A DNA stretch of 64,000 nucleotides, taken from contig NZ_CP045118.1 of assembly GCF_009189165.1 (NCBI RefSeq), positions 124,001 through 188,000 of the forward strand, written 5' to 3'. The position numbers and the translations under genes were made by a program. Source of the DNA: Pseudomonas sp. SCB32 (lineage in GTDB: Bacteria > Pseudomonadota > Gammaproteobacteria > Pseudomonadales > Pseudomonadaceae). Below are positions 40,476-49,967 of this stretch, piece after piece. A model generated the notes under the pieces. That model was not told where the DNA came from and did not search any database. It saw only the letters and a program-made list of their open reading frames with translations. Position 1 is the stretch's first letter. Each line of letters starts with the position of its first letter.

Positions 40476-41873
40476 TTAGTCGGTGCCCGGAGGCTGTGGC
40501 CAATGCGGCACCGGGCCGCGCCAGCGTTCCCAGGCCTTGCCCAGGCGCAGTACCTCGACGTCGGCGAAGCGCGGGCCGACGATCTGCAAGCCTATGGGCA
40601 TGCCCTCGGCGGTGAAATCACAGTTGATTGAGAGTGCCGGCTGCTCCGTCATGTTCCATGGCACGGTGAAGCCGATGTGTTCGAAGGGCCGTGCCGGGTC
40701 GTTGGTGGGTGATGCGAACTCCGCCGGGAAGGCGGCCACCTGGTTGGTCGGCGAGAGCAGGAAGTCGATGCCGTGGAACTGCTCGGCGGCGCGCCGGCGC
40801 ATCTCGAAGGTGCGGTTGAAGCCGCGCACCGCCTCGGTCCCGCTGACCGACGCGCCACCCTCGGCCCATTGGTAGATATAGGGCAGCACCTTGGCCTGGC
40901 GCTCCGCCGGCAGATTTTCCAGCTCGGCCCAGAGGCGTGCGCGCCAGAACCGGTCCAGTCCCTCCAGCAGTTCGCGGTCGAGGATCGGCCGTACTTCGAC
41001 GATCTCCGCGCCGGCTTCGGCGAAGCGTCGCGCGGCAGCCTCCACGGCGGCGCGCACCTCGGGTTCGGGCTGCAGGCCGCAACCGGGGTCGAGCTGCAGG
41101 CCGATGCGCAGACCGCGTACGTCGGCAGGCTGGATGTGCCAGTCCAGATCGGCCGCTGGCAAGGCCGTGGCGTCGCGCCAGTCGGGGCGCGACAGGTGCT
41201 GCATCATCAGCGTCGCATCGTCCAGGGTGCGGGTCATGGGCCCGGCGCAGCGTCCGGTGTAGTAGGGATCGATGGGAATGCGCCCGAGGCTCGGCTTGAA
41301 GCCGACCAGGCCGCACCAGCCGGCGGGCAGGCGCACCGAGCCGCCGATGTCGGTGCCGATGTGCAGCGGCCCGTAGCCAGCTGCCGCCGCCGACGCGGCG
41401 CCGGCGCTGGAGCCGCCCGGGCTCATGCGCAGGTCCCAGGGGTTGCGCGCCAGCTTGTGGAAGCTCGATAGCCCGGAGGAGAGCATGCCGTAGTCCGGCA
41501 CCGTGGTCTTGCCCAGCAGGATCGCGCCCGCTTCGAACATGCGCGCGGCGGGTGGCGCATCGCTGGTGGCCGGTTGCAGCAGGGTGGCGGCGCTGCCCAG
41601 GGGAATCGGGTCGCCGCTGGTGGCGATCAGTTCCTTGATGGTCACCGGCACGCCGTCCAGTTCGCCGCAGGGGGCGCAGCGTATCCAGCGCGCCTCGGAG
41701 CGCCGCGCCTGCTCCAGCGCGCGCTGCGGGTCGAAGGCGTAGAGCGCGCAGAGCTGCGGTTCCCAGCGTTCGATATGGGCGATCAGGTGCTTGAGGTACT
41801 CGACCGGCGAGAGCTGGTGCGAGCGGTACAGGGCAAGCAGTTCGACGGCGGACAGGTCGTGCAACGGTGGCAT
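40476..41873 (-). CDS. Amidase (amidase signature family)
   Basis: A 465-residue amidase. The Ser-cisSer-Lys triad is in GGSSAGAASAAAAGYGPLHIGTDIGGSVRLP, with the Lys in VTIKELI near residue 77. The family also includes GatA-like and aryl amidases, and the substrate is unknown. The ATG at 41873 follows GGAG; an ATG 21 bp upstream is possible. By context it is PA0202, next to the PA0201-like hydrolase. Confidence 0.85.
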   Translation of the reverse strand: MPPLHDLSAVELLALYRSHQLSPVEYLKHLIAHIERWEPQLCALYAFDPQRALEQARRSEARWIRCAPCGELDGVPVTIKELIATSGDPIPLGSAATLLQPATSDAPPAARMFEAGAILLGKTTVPDYGMLSSGLSSFHKLARNPWDLRMSPGGSSAGAASAAAAGYGPLHIGTDIGGSVRLPAGWCGLVGFKPSLGRIPIDPYYTGRCAGPMTRTLDDATLMMQHLSRPDWRDATALPAADLDWHIQPADVRGLRIGLQLDPGCGLQPEPEVRAAVEAAARRFAEAGAEIVEVRPILDRELLEGLDRFWRARLWAELENLPAERQAKVLPYIYQWAEGGASVSGTEAVRGFNRTFEMRRRAAEQFHGIDFLLSPTNQVAAFPAEFASPTNDPARPFEHIGFTVPWNMTEQPALSINCDFTAEGMPIGLQIVGPRFADVEVLRLGKAWERWRGPVPHWPQPPGTD

Positions 41874-41974
41874 GGCGGTCTCCGGCGGGGGCATTGCCTC
41901 ACCCTAGCCGAATCCGCGCCAAGAGGGGATAGGTGCGGTGGTCACACTTTGCTTGCCCTGTCCTGCGTCAGGGC

Positions 41975-42556
41975 TCAGGCACGTTGGCGCGACTGCTGGT
42001 CGATCAGGTACTGCAGGCGGTACAGGTGACGGTAGCCGGATTCCCAGGCGCCATGCCCGGATTTCACGTTGATGTGCCCGGCGGAGGGCAGGATCACGGT
42101 CTCGGCGCCCCAGGCGCGGCCCAGGATCATCGCGCGCTGCGGGCTGCATGCGGCGTCGTTGTCCGAACCGACCAGCACAGTCGGGAAGGGCAGCGTTTGG
42201 CGGGCGATCGGTGCGAAGTTGACCAGGGCTTCGTGGCAGGTTTCCCGCTCGACATCCGCCGGCGCCACCAGCAGGGCGCCGGAGACCTGCGCCAACACGC
42301 GGCGGTCGGCGCGGGCGGCCCAGGCGGCGACGGTCACGCAGCCCAGGCTGTGGGCGACCAGCACCACGCGTCCTGGTTCGCGGCGAATCTCGTGGTCGAG
42401 TTTGGCGACCCAGTCGGCGCGCTGCGGATTGATCCAGTCACGCTGCTGCACCCGTGCGGCATTGGGCAGGGCGCGTTGCCAGTGGCTCTGCCAATGGGCG
42501 TCCTCGGACCCGTGCCAGCCCGGCACGATCAGATAGCGGATGCGTTCGTTGCGCAT
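41975..42556 (-). CDS. RBBP9/YdeN family alpha/beta hydrolase
   Basis: A 193-residue serine hydrolase. The start RYLIVPGWHGSEDAHWQSHWQ is the family fingerprint. The nucleophile Ser is in VLVAHSLGCVT, the acid Asp likely in GSDNDAACS and the His in PSAGHINVKSGHGAW. The substrate is unknown. The ATG at 42556 has AGAGG upstream; the ORF could extend 24 bp further without a binding site. It matches PA0201 by context. Confidence 0.85.
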   Translation of the reverse strand: MRNERIRYLIVPGWHGSEDAHWQSHWQRALPNAARVQQRDWINPQRADWVAKLDHEIRREPGRVVLVAHSLGCVTVAAWAARADRRVLAQVSGALLVAPADVERETCHEALVNFAPIARQTLPFPTVLVGSDNDAACSPQRAMILGRAWGAETVILPSAGHINVKSGHGAWESGYRHLYRLQYLIDQQSRQRA

Positions 42557-42675
42557 GGAGCGGCCCTCTCGAATCGTCATGAGACGGCATTCTAGGGAGG
42601 GTTTGAATATTCGTTAAGGAATAAGAAATTCTTTGCTTATGCAGTATTTCTATCTAACGAACGGCAATAAGGCAT

Positions 42676-43329
42676 TCAGTCCTGTACCCGATGCAGTGGG
42701 CAGCAGCGCGCCAGGATGCCTTCCAGGTTGAGGTCGGGCATGGCGTAGTCGCGCAGTACCTTGGCGGTCTGTTCGACGTAATCGCGGGTGGTGCCGAAGT
42801 GGCCCTGGGCGCTGTCCAGCACGTGTTGCACGATGTTGTCCGGCAGGGCGCCCGCATAGCTGGGCAGGTGGCGTTCGAGGACGAACCCCAGTGCGCGCAC
42901 GCGGGTGCCGTCGTCCAGGCGGCAGCTCAGCCATTCTGGGCGGTAGGAGGCGTACGGCATCTCCCGCTCCCAGAGCGCGTAGAGGTTAGCGTCGAGGTTG
43001 TCCTCCGGGAGGCGGAAGGCGAAGCCGGAGCAGGAGCCGCCACGATCGAGGCCCAGTACCAGGCCCGGTGCTTCCGGCGTGCCGCGATGGGTGAGGGACC
43101 ACAGGTAGAGGCCGCGATGGTAGCCGTGGACCCGCGCGCGACGGGCCTCTGCGACCGGGAACTCCGGCCGCCAGATCAGCGAGCCGTAGGCGAACAGCCA
43201 GACGGGGCCGGCGCCGTGCTCGCCCATGGTGATGTCGAGCGAGGCGCGCAGTTGCTGTGGTGTGAAGCGTTCCGGCACCCCCAGTGTCGGAGGATAGAAC
43301 GGGCCATCCAGGGCGGGAGACGATGTCAT
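42676..43329 (-). CDS. ChaC-like gamma-glutamylcyclotransferase
   Basis: A 217-residue protein of the ChaC family, which degrades glutathione to 5-oxoproline and Cys-Gly. The substrate-binding motif is WLFAYGSLIWRP, with RARVHGYHRGLYLWSLTHRGTPEAPGLVLGLDRGGSCSGFAFRLP following. The catalytic Glu is probably in WEREMPY. The ATG at 43329 has AGGGG upstream. It stands alone. Confidence 0.88.
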   Translation of the reverse strand: MTSSPALDGPFYPPTLGVPERFTPQQLRASLDITMGEHGAGPVWLFAYGSLIWRPEFPVAEARRARVHGYHRGLYLWSLTHRGTPEAPGLVLGLDRGGSCSGFAFRLPEDNLDANLYALWEREMPYASYRPEWLSCRLDDGTRVRALGFVLERHLPSYAGALPDNIVQHVLDSAQGHFGTTRDYVEQTAKVLRDYAMPDLNLEGILARCCPLHRVQD

Positions 43330-43466
43330 GCGATACCCCTCAGGTCTCCAGACTGTCATCAACTTAGTTTATGCGCGCGAGGTGCGGAAGGCCCTGATGG
43401 GTAAAGGGATATCGCCGGGGCAGGGTTGACGACGAACGGCGGGGGAGGAGATTCCGGAGTCAACCT

Positions 43467-43512
43467 GTAGGAGCGCCCCATGGGCGCGAATCGCGGGCAT
43501 GGCCCGCTCCTA
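43467..43512. repeat. Inverted REP pair
   Basis: A REP unit (43467-43490, core GCGCCCCATGGGCGC) directly abuts an inverted one (43490-43512, core GCGGGCATGGCCCGC). It lies upstream of the ChaC gene, in the gap 43330-43644 that otherwise holds a terminator and no gene. Confidence 0.8.
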
Positions 43513-43538
43513 AAGGTGAGCTCCGGAGAGGAATAAAA

Positions 43539-43579
43539 AAGGCCGCTCACCCCTGCCTGAGTAATGGGTGAGCGACCTT
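43539..43579 (-). terminator. Terminator of the tonB2-exbB-exbD operon
   Basis: The arms AAGGCCGCTCACCC (43539-43552) and GGGTGAGCGACCTT (43566-43579) form a long stem. On the minus strand it is followed by TTTTTT. It lies 66 bp beyond the exbD stop. Confidence 0.85.
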
Positions 43580-43644
43580 GAAGCTTGCCTTGTTGTGGAA
43601 GTCCCGTTGTACACCCGCTCTATTTCAAGGGTTTTACAGCCACC

Positions 43645-44046
43645 TCAGCGTGCGGTGATCACCGCCAGCCTGGTAATTCCCGCTTTCTCGATGGAGGCCA
43701 TGGCCTTGGCCACCTGCCCATAGTTCACGCCCTCGTCGGCCTGCAGTTGCACGCGCAGCTCGGCGTCCTTCGCCTTGGCCGCCGCCAGGTTGGTCTGCAG
43801 CTGTTCCGGCTGGACCTCGTCCTTGTTGATGAACCACTTGCCGGCGCCGTCGATGCTGACCACCAACGGGTCCTTCTGCTCCGGCGGGGCGACTGCTTCG
43901 GTCTTGGGCAGGTTGATCGGAATGGCGTTGGTCAGCAGCGGCGCTGTGACGATGAACACCACCAGCAGCACCAGCATCACGTCCACCAGCGGGGTGACGT
44001 TGATCTCGGAGAGAACCTCGTCGCTGTCCTGGGTCGAGAAGGCCAT
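43645..44046 (-). CDS. exbD: TonB-system energising protein ExbD
   Basis: A 133-residue inner-membrane protein with one transmembrane helix (VMLVLLVVFIVTAPL, about residues 18-40). The functional Asp is in NVTPLVDVMLVLL, and the remainder is periplasmic. With ExbB it uses the proton gradient to power TonB. It starts one base after the exbB stop. It corresponds to ExbD1 (PA0199). Confidence 0.94.
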   Translation of the reverse strand: MAFSTQDSDEVLSEINVTPLVDVMLVLLVVFIVTAPLLTNAIPINLPKTEAVAPPEQKDPLVVSIDGAGKWFINKDEVQPEQLQTNLAAAKAKDAELRVQLQADEGVNYGQVAKAMASIEKAGITRLAVITAR

Positions 44047-44047
44047 G

Positions 44048-44764
44048 TCAGCTCGCCTCCTTCACGTTGGCGCCAGCGGCTGGTTTGCGCGCGGCGGTGG
44101 GCAGGGCGATGACGCGGAAGGCGCTCTTCTGCGCGAGGCTGTAGAAGTCGTGGGCGAAATCGTCGAGGTCAGCCGCGGTGAGCTTCAGGCGGCGGAGGAA
44201 GTAGTTGTAGACCAGCACCGCCGGCACGGCGACGGCGATGCCCACGCCGGTGGCGATCAGGGCGCTGCCGATGGGACCGGCGACGGTCTCCAGGCTCGCC
44301 GAGCCGGCCGCGCTGATGCCCTTGAGCGCTTCCATGATGCCCCACACAGTGCCGAACAGGCCGATGAAGGGCGAGGTGGAGCCGATCGAGGCGAGCACCG
44401 CCAGGCCCGATTCCAGGGAGCGCCGCTCGCGCTGGATCTGCTGGCGCAGGGCGCGCTCGAGACGGTCCTGGTGGTTGATCGACTGGGCAAGGTCCGGCTG
44501 GCCGTTGTCCTGCACCTGGATGGCGGCGAAGCCGGCCTGGGCGACGCGGGCGCCGGCGCCGGGCTTGCCGGCGGCCTGGTCACCGGCCGATTCGAGGCTG
44601 GTGGCGCTCCAGAACTGCTTCTGGAAGCGCTTGTCCTGGGATTTCTGGCGGGTGAACTGGACGCCCTTCACCAGGGCCAGGGCCCAGGTGGCGACGGAGA
44701 AGCCGACCAGCAGCCAGATGGCTGCGCCTTCGACGGATTCCAGGGGACTTACGGGCAGACTCAT
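44048..44764 (-). CDS. exbB: TonB-system energising protein ExbB
   Basis: A 238-residue MotA/TolQ/ExbB proton channel protein. Three membrane helices are seen (about residues 12-32, 125-150 and 165-190), with the family signature IGSTSPFIGLFGTVWGIMEALKGI and GPIGSALIATGVGIAVAVPAVLVYNYF. It lies between tonB2 and exbD. It corresponds to ExbB1 (PA0198). Confidence 0.94.
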   Translation of the reverse strand: MSLPVSPLESVEGAAIWLLVGFSVATWALALVKGVQFTRQKSQDKRFQKQFWSATSLESAGDQAAGKPGAGARVAQAGFAAIQVQDNGQPDLAQSINHQDRLERALRQQIQRERRSLESGLAVLASIGSTSPFIGLFGTVWGIMEALKGISAAGSASLETVAGPIGSALIATGVGIAVAVPAVLVYNYFLRRLKLTAADLDDFAHDFYSLAQKSAFRVIALPTAARKPAAGANVKEAS

Positions 44765-44813
44765 GGTTTTTCTCCTTCCGCGATTCTCGTGCGGCTGATC
44801 TGGGCAAGTTGAA

Positions 44814-45629
44814 TCAATGCAATTTGAAATCGATGGGCACGCTGACCCAGCCGTCCTGGGCCACGTCGCCGCGCTTGGCCGGCACGAAGCTCCAGCGCTT
44901 CACCGTGCGGATCGCGGCTTCGTCCAGGGCGTCGCGGCCGCTGGTCTTCTGCACCTGGATCTCGCTCGGGCTGCCGCTGGCGAGAACGTGCACCCGTAGC
45001 AGCACGGTGCCTTCCCAGCCGCGGCGCTGGGCCAGTGGCGGGTATTCCGGTGCCGGGTTCTTCAGGTAGCCGGCGTTGGCCGAGGGCGCTGTCAGCGGTG
45101 CCGGAGCCGGGGCTACCGGGGCGGGCGGAACCGGTTGCGGCGGCGGGGTTTCGGCCTTGGGCGGCGTCGGTTGCTCAACCGGCTTGGACACGGGCTTGGG
45201 CTTGGCCACCGGTTTCGGCTTGGGTTTGGGGATCGGCTTGGGCGGCGGCGGTTGCACCGCGTTCTCGTCCACCACCGGAGGCGGCGGCTCCTGCACGATT
45301 GGCTCGGGGATCGGCTCGGGCGGCGGCGGCTCCACGACTGGCGGAGTCGGCGCGGTGAATTCGATGGTCATCGGCGGTACCTGTGGCGGCACCTCCGGCA
45401 GCTTCGGCGTGGGCTGCTGGCTCAGCCAGTAGATCACCGCGCCATGCAGCGTCAGGGCGAACAGGCCGAGCAGCACGGCTTCACGGCGGCTCAGCGCGCG
45501 GGCTTTCGCCGGCACATGGCGGCCCAGCTCCAGCGCGTGGCGCAGCGGACGGCCGAGATCGACCAGGTCGCCGCCGGGCACGTGGCGCAGGAAGGCATCC
45601 GGCGCGAGGGCATGCTGGGGTTGAGCCAT
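44814..45629 (-). CDS. tonB2: TonB protein (TonB2-like)
   Basis: A 271-residue energy transducer for outer-membrane receptors. After about 50 cytoplasmic residues comes one membrane helix (AVLLGLFALTLHGAVIYWLSQ). A long periplasmic Pro-rich spacer follows, with Glu-Pro then Lys-Pro repeats, and then the C-terminal TonB domain (about residues 190-271) with YPPLAQRRGWEGTVLLRVHV and AAIRTVKRWSFVPA. The ATG at 45629 follows AAGGAG. The length matches TonB2 (PA0197). It likely powers the SftP-like receptor among others. Confidence 0.92.
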   Translation of the reverse strand: MAQPQHALAPDAFLRHVPGGDLVDLGRPLRHALELGRHVPAKARALSRREAVLLGLFALTLHGAVIYWLSQQPTPKLPEVPPQVPPMTIEFTAPTPPVVEPPPPEPIPEPIVQEPPPPVVDENAVQPPPPKPIPKPKPKPVAKPKPVSKPVEQPTPPKAETPPPQPVPPAPVAPAPAPLTAPSANAGYLKNPAPEYPPLAQRRGWEGTVLLRVHVLASGSPSEIQVQKTSGRDALDEAAIRTVKRWSFVPAKRGDVAQDGWVSVPIDFKLH

Positions 45630-45889
45630 GAACGATCTCCTTGCAGGTCTGCGCGGCTCTAAGTCGCGCTTGGAACGGACCTGCATGATTGGCGGAGCGT
45701 CTTAGCTCTTGAAGTGATTGTTTCTGTTATTTAAATAACTTTATGGACTATGTGATTTGACAGGATCGCTGCAGGCCACGGCGTACGCGGCTTTGCGCAA
45801 CGCCGGGAAAGTCCGATGCCTTTGCGGCATGGAAAATATGCGGGGAAGGTTGCTGAGAAATTACCCAAAGTGCCGGAATAGAGCTTTCT

Positions 45890-45982
45890 GTAGGAGCGAG
45901 CTTGCTCGCGAACCCGCCCAGCTCCGGCGCGACCGTCGAAACTCTGTTCGCGAGCAAGGACTAGGCGTCCCCCTCGGTCCTA
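45890..45982. repeat. REP unit with a diverged inverted partner at a synteny junction
   Basis: A REP unit with the core GCGAGCTTGCTCGC (45890-45913) and a degraded inverted copy (45946-45982), in which the palindrome is interrupted. The region 45630-46004 otherwise has no gene. It separates tonB2 (a PA0197-type gene) from the metQ-znu-nrdJ-polA block (PA5505-PA5487 type). Confidence 0.7.
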
Positions 45983-46004
45983 CGAAGAGCGAAGAGCCGG
46001 AAAC

Positions 46005-46034
46005 AAAAAAGCCCGGTCATTCGACCGGGCTTTT
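46005..46034 (-). terminator. Terminator of the metNIQ operon
   Basis: The arms GCCCGGTC (46011-46018) and GACCGGGC (46023-46030), with A-runs on one side and T-runs on the other, terminate in both directions. It lies 24 bp from the metQ stop. Confidence 0.9.
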
Positions 46035-46057
46035 CCAGAGCGTCAGCTTCGCGGTGA

Positions 46058-46840
46058 TCAGAACGCCGGAACCACGGCACCCTTGTACTTCTCGAGGATG
46101 AACTGCTTCACCTCGGGGCTGTGCAGGGCGGCGGCCAGCTTCTGCATGGCGGCGCTGTCCTTGTTGTCCGGGCGGGCAACCAGGATGTTCACGTAGGGCG
46201 AGTCGGAACCTTCGATGGCCAGGGCGTCCTTGGTCGGGTTCAGCTTGGCTTCCAGGGCGTAGTTGGTGTTGATCAGGGCCAGGTCGACCTGGGTCAGCAC
46301 GCGCGGCAGGGTGGCCGCTTCCAGCTCACGCACCTTGATGTTCTTCGGGTTCAGGGCGATGTCCTTCGGGGTGGCGGTGATGGACTTGTTGTCCTTCAGC
46401 TTGATCACGCCAGCCTTGTCCAGCAGCAGCAGGGCGCGGCCGCCGTTGGTGGCGTCGTTGGGGATCACCACGGTGGCGCCCGAAGGCAGCTCTTCGAGCT
46501 TCTTGAACTTGGTGGAGTAGGCGCCCAGCGGCTCGATGTGCACGCCGGTCACGGCTACCAGGTGGGTGCCCTTGGTCTTGTTGAACTCATCCAGGTACGG
46601 CTGGTGCTGGAAGAAGTTGGCGTCCAGGCGCTTCTCGGCCACCTGGGTGTTGGGCTGCACGTAGTCGGTGAATTCCTTCACCTTCAGTTCGACCCCTTCC
46701 TTGGCCAGGATGGGTTTGACGAAGTTGAGGATCTCGGCGTGCGGCACCGGGGTCGCGGCGACGGTCAGGCTGTCGGCAGCCTGGGCCAGTGGGGCGGAGA
46801 GTGCTGCGGCGGCGGCGCAAGCGGCGAGCAGTTTTTTCAT
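46058..46840 (-). CDS. metQ: Methionine ABC transporter substrate-binding protein
   Basis: A 260-residue periplasmic protein of the NlpA/MetQ family. A signal peptide ends at PLAQA. Family signatures are VAATPVPHAEILNFVKPILAKEGVEL, DANFFQHQPYLDEFN and VVIPNDATNGGRALLLL. It delivers D- or L-methionine to MetNI. It is the last gene of the operon, 41 bp beyond metI. The PAO1 counterpart is PA5505. Confidence 0.93.
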   Translation of the reverse strand: MKKLLAACAAAAALSAPLAQAADSLTVAATPVPHAEILNFVKPILAKEGVELKVKEFTDYVQPNTQVAEKRLDANFFQHQPYLDEFNKTKGTHLVAVTGVHIEPLGAYSTKFKKLEELPSGATVVIPNDATNGGRALLLLDKAGVIKLKDNKSITATPKDIALNPKNIKVRELEAATLPRVLTQVDLALINTNYALEAKLNPTKDALAIEGSDSPYVNILVARPDNKDSAAMQKLAAALHSPEVKQFILEKYKGAVVPAF

Positions 46841-46881
46841 TGTTGGCTCCTGGAAAGGCCCGCGTCCGGCGGGCCGTGCGG

Positions 46882-47547
46882 TTACTTGCGGGAATAGTGG
46901 ACCACCAGCTTGTCGCCGACGGTCTGGAGAATCTGTACGAGCACCAGCAGCATCACCACGGTGACCACCATGACGTCGGTCTGGAAGCGCTGGTAGCCGA
47001 AGCGGATGGCCAGGTCGCCCAGGCCGCCGGCACCGACCACGCCGGCCATCGCGGTGTAGGACACCAGGGTGATGGCGGTGACGGTAATGGCCGCGATGAT
47101 GCCCGGACGGGCTTCGGGCAGCAGGGCGTTCCAGATGATCTGGCGGGTGCTGGCGCCCATCGCCTGGGTGGCTTCGATGATGCCCTTGTCCACCTCGCGC
47201 AGCGCGGTTTCCACCAGGCGCGCGAAGAACGGCGTGGCACCCACCACCAGCGGCGGAATGGCCCCGGCGACACCCAGCGAGGTGCCGGTGATCAGCACCG
47301 TGAAGGGGATCATCACGATCAGCAGGATGATGAACGGCAGCGAGCGCAGCACGTTCACCACGAAGGACAGCAGGGCGTAGACCGCGCGGTTCTCGAACAT
47401 CTGCTTGGGGCCGGTGAGGAACAGCAGCACGCCCAGCGGCAAGCCCAGCACGATGGTGAACAGCAGCGAACCGCCAAGCATCCAGAAGGTGTCGATGCTG
47501 GCCTGGAGGATCTCGGACCAGTCGATATTGGAAAAGAACTCGTTCAT
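46882..47547 (-). CDS. metI: Methionine ABC transporter permease
   Basis: A 221-residue inner-membrane permease with five hydrophobic segments. The EAA loop is [35 protein letters not shown]. It pairs with MetN. The ATG overlaps the metN stop by 4 bp. The PAO1 counterpart is PA5504. Confidence 0.93.
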   Translation of the reverse strand: MNEFFSNIDWSEILQASIDTFWMLGGSLLFTIVLGLPLGVLLFLTGPKQMFENRAVYALLSFVVNVLRSLPFIILLIVMIPFTVLITGTSLGVAGAIPPLVVGATPFFARLVETALREVDKGIIEATQAMGASTRQIIWNALLPEARPGIIAAITVTAITLVSYTAMAGVVGAGGLGDLAIRFGYQRFQTDVMVVTVVMLLVLVQILQTVGDKLVVHYSRK

Positions 47548-48554
47548 GCGCGCAGCACCTCGACGTGGACTTCGGCGGCGTTCAGCTGCGCCATGGCGGC
47601 CTCGATGTCACCGCCCACCAGGGACAGGGTGAGCTGGCCGTAGGGCTGGTCCTTGATGCGGTCGATACGCCCCGCGAGGATGCTGTAGTCGACGCCGGTC
47701 TGGCGCGCCACGGTGCCCAGCAGCGGCGCGTAGGTCGCTTCGCCACGGAAGGTCAGCCGCAGGATGCGGCCCGGTACGTGGGCGAAGTCGTCGTGCTGTT
47801 CATCCTCGTCCACGCGCTCGGCCTCGAAGACGAAGCGGCGGGTGGTTTCGTGCTGCGGATGGAGGAACACGTCGGCGACGTCGCCCTGCTCGACGATGCG
47901 CCCGGCGTCCATCACTGCCACCTGGTCGCAGACGCGGCGGATCACGTCCATCTCGTGGGTGATCAGGACGATGGTCAGCTTCAGCTCGCGGTTGATTTCC
48001 GCCAGCAGCTGCAGGACCTGCCCGGTGGTCTGCGGGTCGAGGGCGCTGGTGGCCTCGTCGCAGAGCAGGATCTTCGGCCGGCAGGCGAGCGCACGGGCGA
48101 TGCCGACGCGCTGCTTCTGGCCGCCGGAGAGCTGCGCCGGGTACTTGCGGGCGTGGTCCTTGAGGCCCACGCGATCGAGCAGTTCGTCCACCCGCGCGGT
48201 GACTTCGGCGGCGCTGTAGGTGCCGGCGAGCTTCATCGGCATGGCGATGTTGTCGGCCACGGTCTTGGAGGCCAGCAGGTTGAAGTGCTGGAAGATCATC
48301 CCGACGCGCTGGCGGAAGCGGCGCAGGCCGTCGGCGTCCAGGGCGGTGATGTCTTCGCCGTCGATGACGATGCGTCCGCCGCTGGGCTCTTCCAGGCGGT
48401 TGATCAGACGCAGCAGGGTGCTTTTACCGGCGCCGGAATGGCCGATCAGGCCGAAGACCTGGCCGCCTTCGATGGTCAGGCGGGTCGGCTGCAGGGCCGG
48501 GATATCGCGTCCGGCGACGCGATAGGTCTTGTGGACGTCGTGGAATTCGATCAC
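47544..48554 (-). CDS. metN: Methionine ABC transporter ATP-binding protein
   Basis: A 336-residue ATPase. Walker A is GHSGAGKST, the signature [15 protein letters not shown], Walker [13 protein letters not shown], and the switch His lies in [10 protein letters not shown]-terminal NIL/ACT-like domain (about residues 260-336) probably senses intracellular methionine and inhibits transport, as in E. coli MetN. First gene of metNIQ; PAO1 counterpart PA5503. Confidence 0.94.
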   Translation of the reverse strand: MIEFHDVHKTYRVAGRDIPALQPTRLTIEGGQVFGLIGHSGAGKSTLLRLINRLEEPSGGRIVIDGEDITALDADGLRRFRQRVGMIFQHFNLLASKTVADNIAMPMKLAGTYSAAEVTARVDELLDRVGLKDHARKYPAQLSGGQKQRVGIARALACRPKILLCDEATSALDPQTTGQVLQLLAEINRELKLTIVLITHEMDVIRRVCDQVAVMDAGRIVEQGDVADVFLHPQHETTRRFVFEAERVDEDEQHDDFAHVPGRILRLTFRGEATYAPLLGTVARQTGVDYSILAGRIDRIKDQPYGQLTLSLVGGDIEAAMAQLNAAEVHVEVLRA

Positions 48555-48721
48555 GTAGCGAACCTTGTGGGTACGAGGAGACGCTGCCCGATGCCGGAGC
48601 TGTTTTATGAACGAGTGCTGGCAACGAGCGTAGGCGGTCAGCCAAAACCGCGCATTTTAACCTGCTTTTTTATGGCTGATTAATCTTTGTTCAGATAAGG
48701 GCAGAACAAAAGGTAATAAGG

Positions 48722-48754
48722 GGCGCCGCGAACGGGCGCCGCGAACGGGCGCCC
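48722..48754. repeat. Tandem 13-bp repeat with palindrome after the lipoprotein gene
   Basis: Two perfect copies of GGCGCCGCGAACG in tandem, then GGCGCCCGT. It may form alternative stem-loops and act as a terminator for the lipoprotein gene on the minus strand. It ends 8 bp before that gene's stop. Confidence 0.7.
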
Positions 48755-48762
48755 GTGGGGGC

Positions 48763-49140
48763 TTACGGGGTGCAGGTCGGCTGGCTAGCCGGTGTGGCGG
48801 GCTTGCGCAGGCCACTGACATCGGCGGCGACGCCGGGGGCGCGCGGCATCAGCGAACGGGCGCGGCTCAGGTTCGCGCTGGCGCCGTTGACGTCGCCGTT
48901 CTGCAGCGCCTTGCGGCTGCGCTCGAGGTAGGCGTCGGCCAGGCGCTTGCGGCGCTCGGCGAGCTGGGCGGCGTCTTCGTGCTCGGAGCCCAGCGCGAGC
49001 TGCGCGGATTCCAGACGACCGGCGGCCAGTTCGGTTTCGAAGCCACTGCTGCTGGCCGGGGTACTCGCGGTGCTCTGGCAGGCCGTCAGGGCCAGTGCCA
49101 GTGCCATCAGCGAGAACAGGCGGATGACGAACGACTTCAT
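48763..49140 (-). CDS. Small lipoprotein, PA5502-like
   Basis: A 125-residue protein with a lipoprotein signal peptide: the hydrophobic stretch ends in the lipobox LTAC, with Cys21 as the lipidated residue. The mature part is rich in Ser/Ala, then helical with repeated charged residues (AAQLAERRKRLADAYLERSRKALQNGDVNGASANLSRA), which resembles a TPR-like hairpin. Function unknown. It lies between the met and znu operons. The same gene appears there in PAO1. Confidence 0.8.
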   Translation of the reverse strand: MKSFVIRLFSLMALALALTACQSTASTPASSSGFETELAAGRLESAQLALGSEHEDAAQLAERRKRLADAYLERSRKALQNGDVNGASANLSRARSLMPRAPGVAADVSGLRKPATPASQPTCTP

Positions 49141-49178
49141 GCGTCAGGGTCTCTTTTGATCAAAAAATCGCCAAAATT

Positions 49179-49967
49179 CTACACCGTCCGGCGCGGCAGG
49201 ACAAAACTCAGCAGGAACAGGGCTGCCGCGCTGACCACGATGGAGGGACCGGCGGGGGTGTCCTTGAACCAGGACAGCGACAGCCCGGCGCACACCGCTA
49301 TCAAACCGATCAGACTCGCGCCGAAGGCCATTTGTTCAGGACTGCGGGCATGCCGCTGGGCGGCGGCGGCGGGGATGATCAGCAGCGAGGTGATCAGCAG
49401 TACGCCGACGATCTTCATGGCCACGGCGATGACGATGGCGATCAGCAGCATCAGCGCCAGGCGGATGGCGGTCACCGGCAGGCCTTCGACCCGCGCCAGT
49501 TCCTCGTGCACGGTGATTGCCAGCAGCGGCCGCCATAGCCAGCAGATCAGGCCCAGTACCAGGGCGCTGCCGGCGACTATCCACAGCAGGTCAGTCTGGC
49601 TGACGGCGAGCAGGTCGCCGAACAGGTAGGCCATCAGGTCGACGCGCACTTCCTTCATGAAGCTCAGGGTCACCAGGCCCAGCGACAGTGTGCTGTGGGC
49701 GAGGATGCCCAGCAGGGTGTCGGCGGCCAGCGGCTGGCGCTGCTGCAGGGTTACCAGCAGCACGGCGAGCAGGATGCAGCCGACGGTCACCGCAAGCGTC
49801 GGGCTGACGTCCAGCAGGAAGCCGAGGGCCACCCCCAGCAGGGCGGCGTGGGACAGGGTGTCGCCGAAGTAGGCCATGCGTCGCCAGACGACGAACGAAC
49901 CTAGGGGCCCGGCGACCAGCGCCAGGGCCAGCCCGGCGAGGAGGGCGTTGAGCAGGAAATCAGCCAT
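49179..49967 (-). CDS. znuB: Zinc ABC transporter permease
   Basis: A 262-residue integral membrane permease of the ABC-3 family with seven or eight hydrophobic segments. It has the family pattern [30 protein letters not shown] and [20 protein letters not shown]. It imports Zn(II) with ZnuA and ZnuC. It overlaps znuC by 8 bp. PAO1 counterpart PA5501. Confidence 0.94.
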   Translation of the reverse strand: MADFLLNALLAGLALALVAGPLGSFVVWRRMAYFGDTLSHAALLGVALGFLLDVSPTLAVTVGCILLAVLLVTLQQRQPLAADTLLGILAHSTLSLGLVTLSFMKEVRVDLMAYLFGDLLAVSQTDLLWIVAGSALVLGLICWLWRPLLAITVHEELARVEGLPVTAIRLALMLLIAIVIAVAMKIVGVLLITSLLIIPAAAAQRHARSPEQMAFGASLIGLIAVCAGLSLSWFKDTPAGPSIVVSAAALFLLSFVLPRRTV

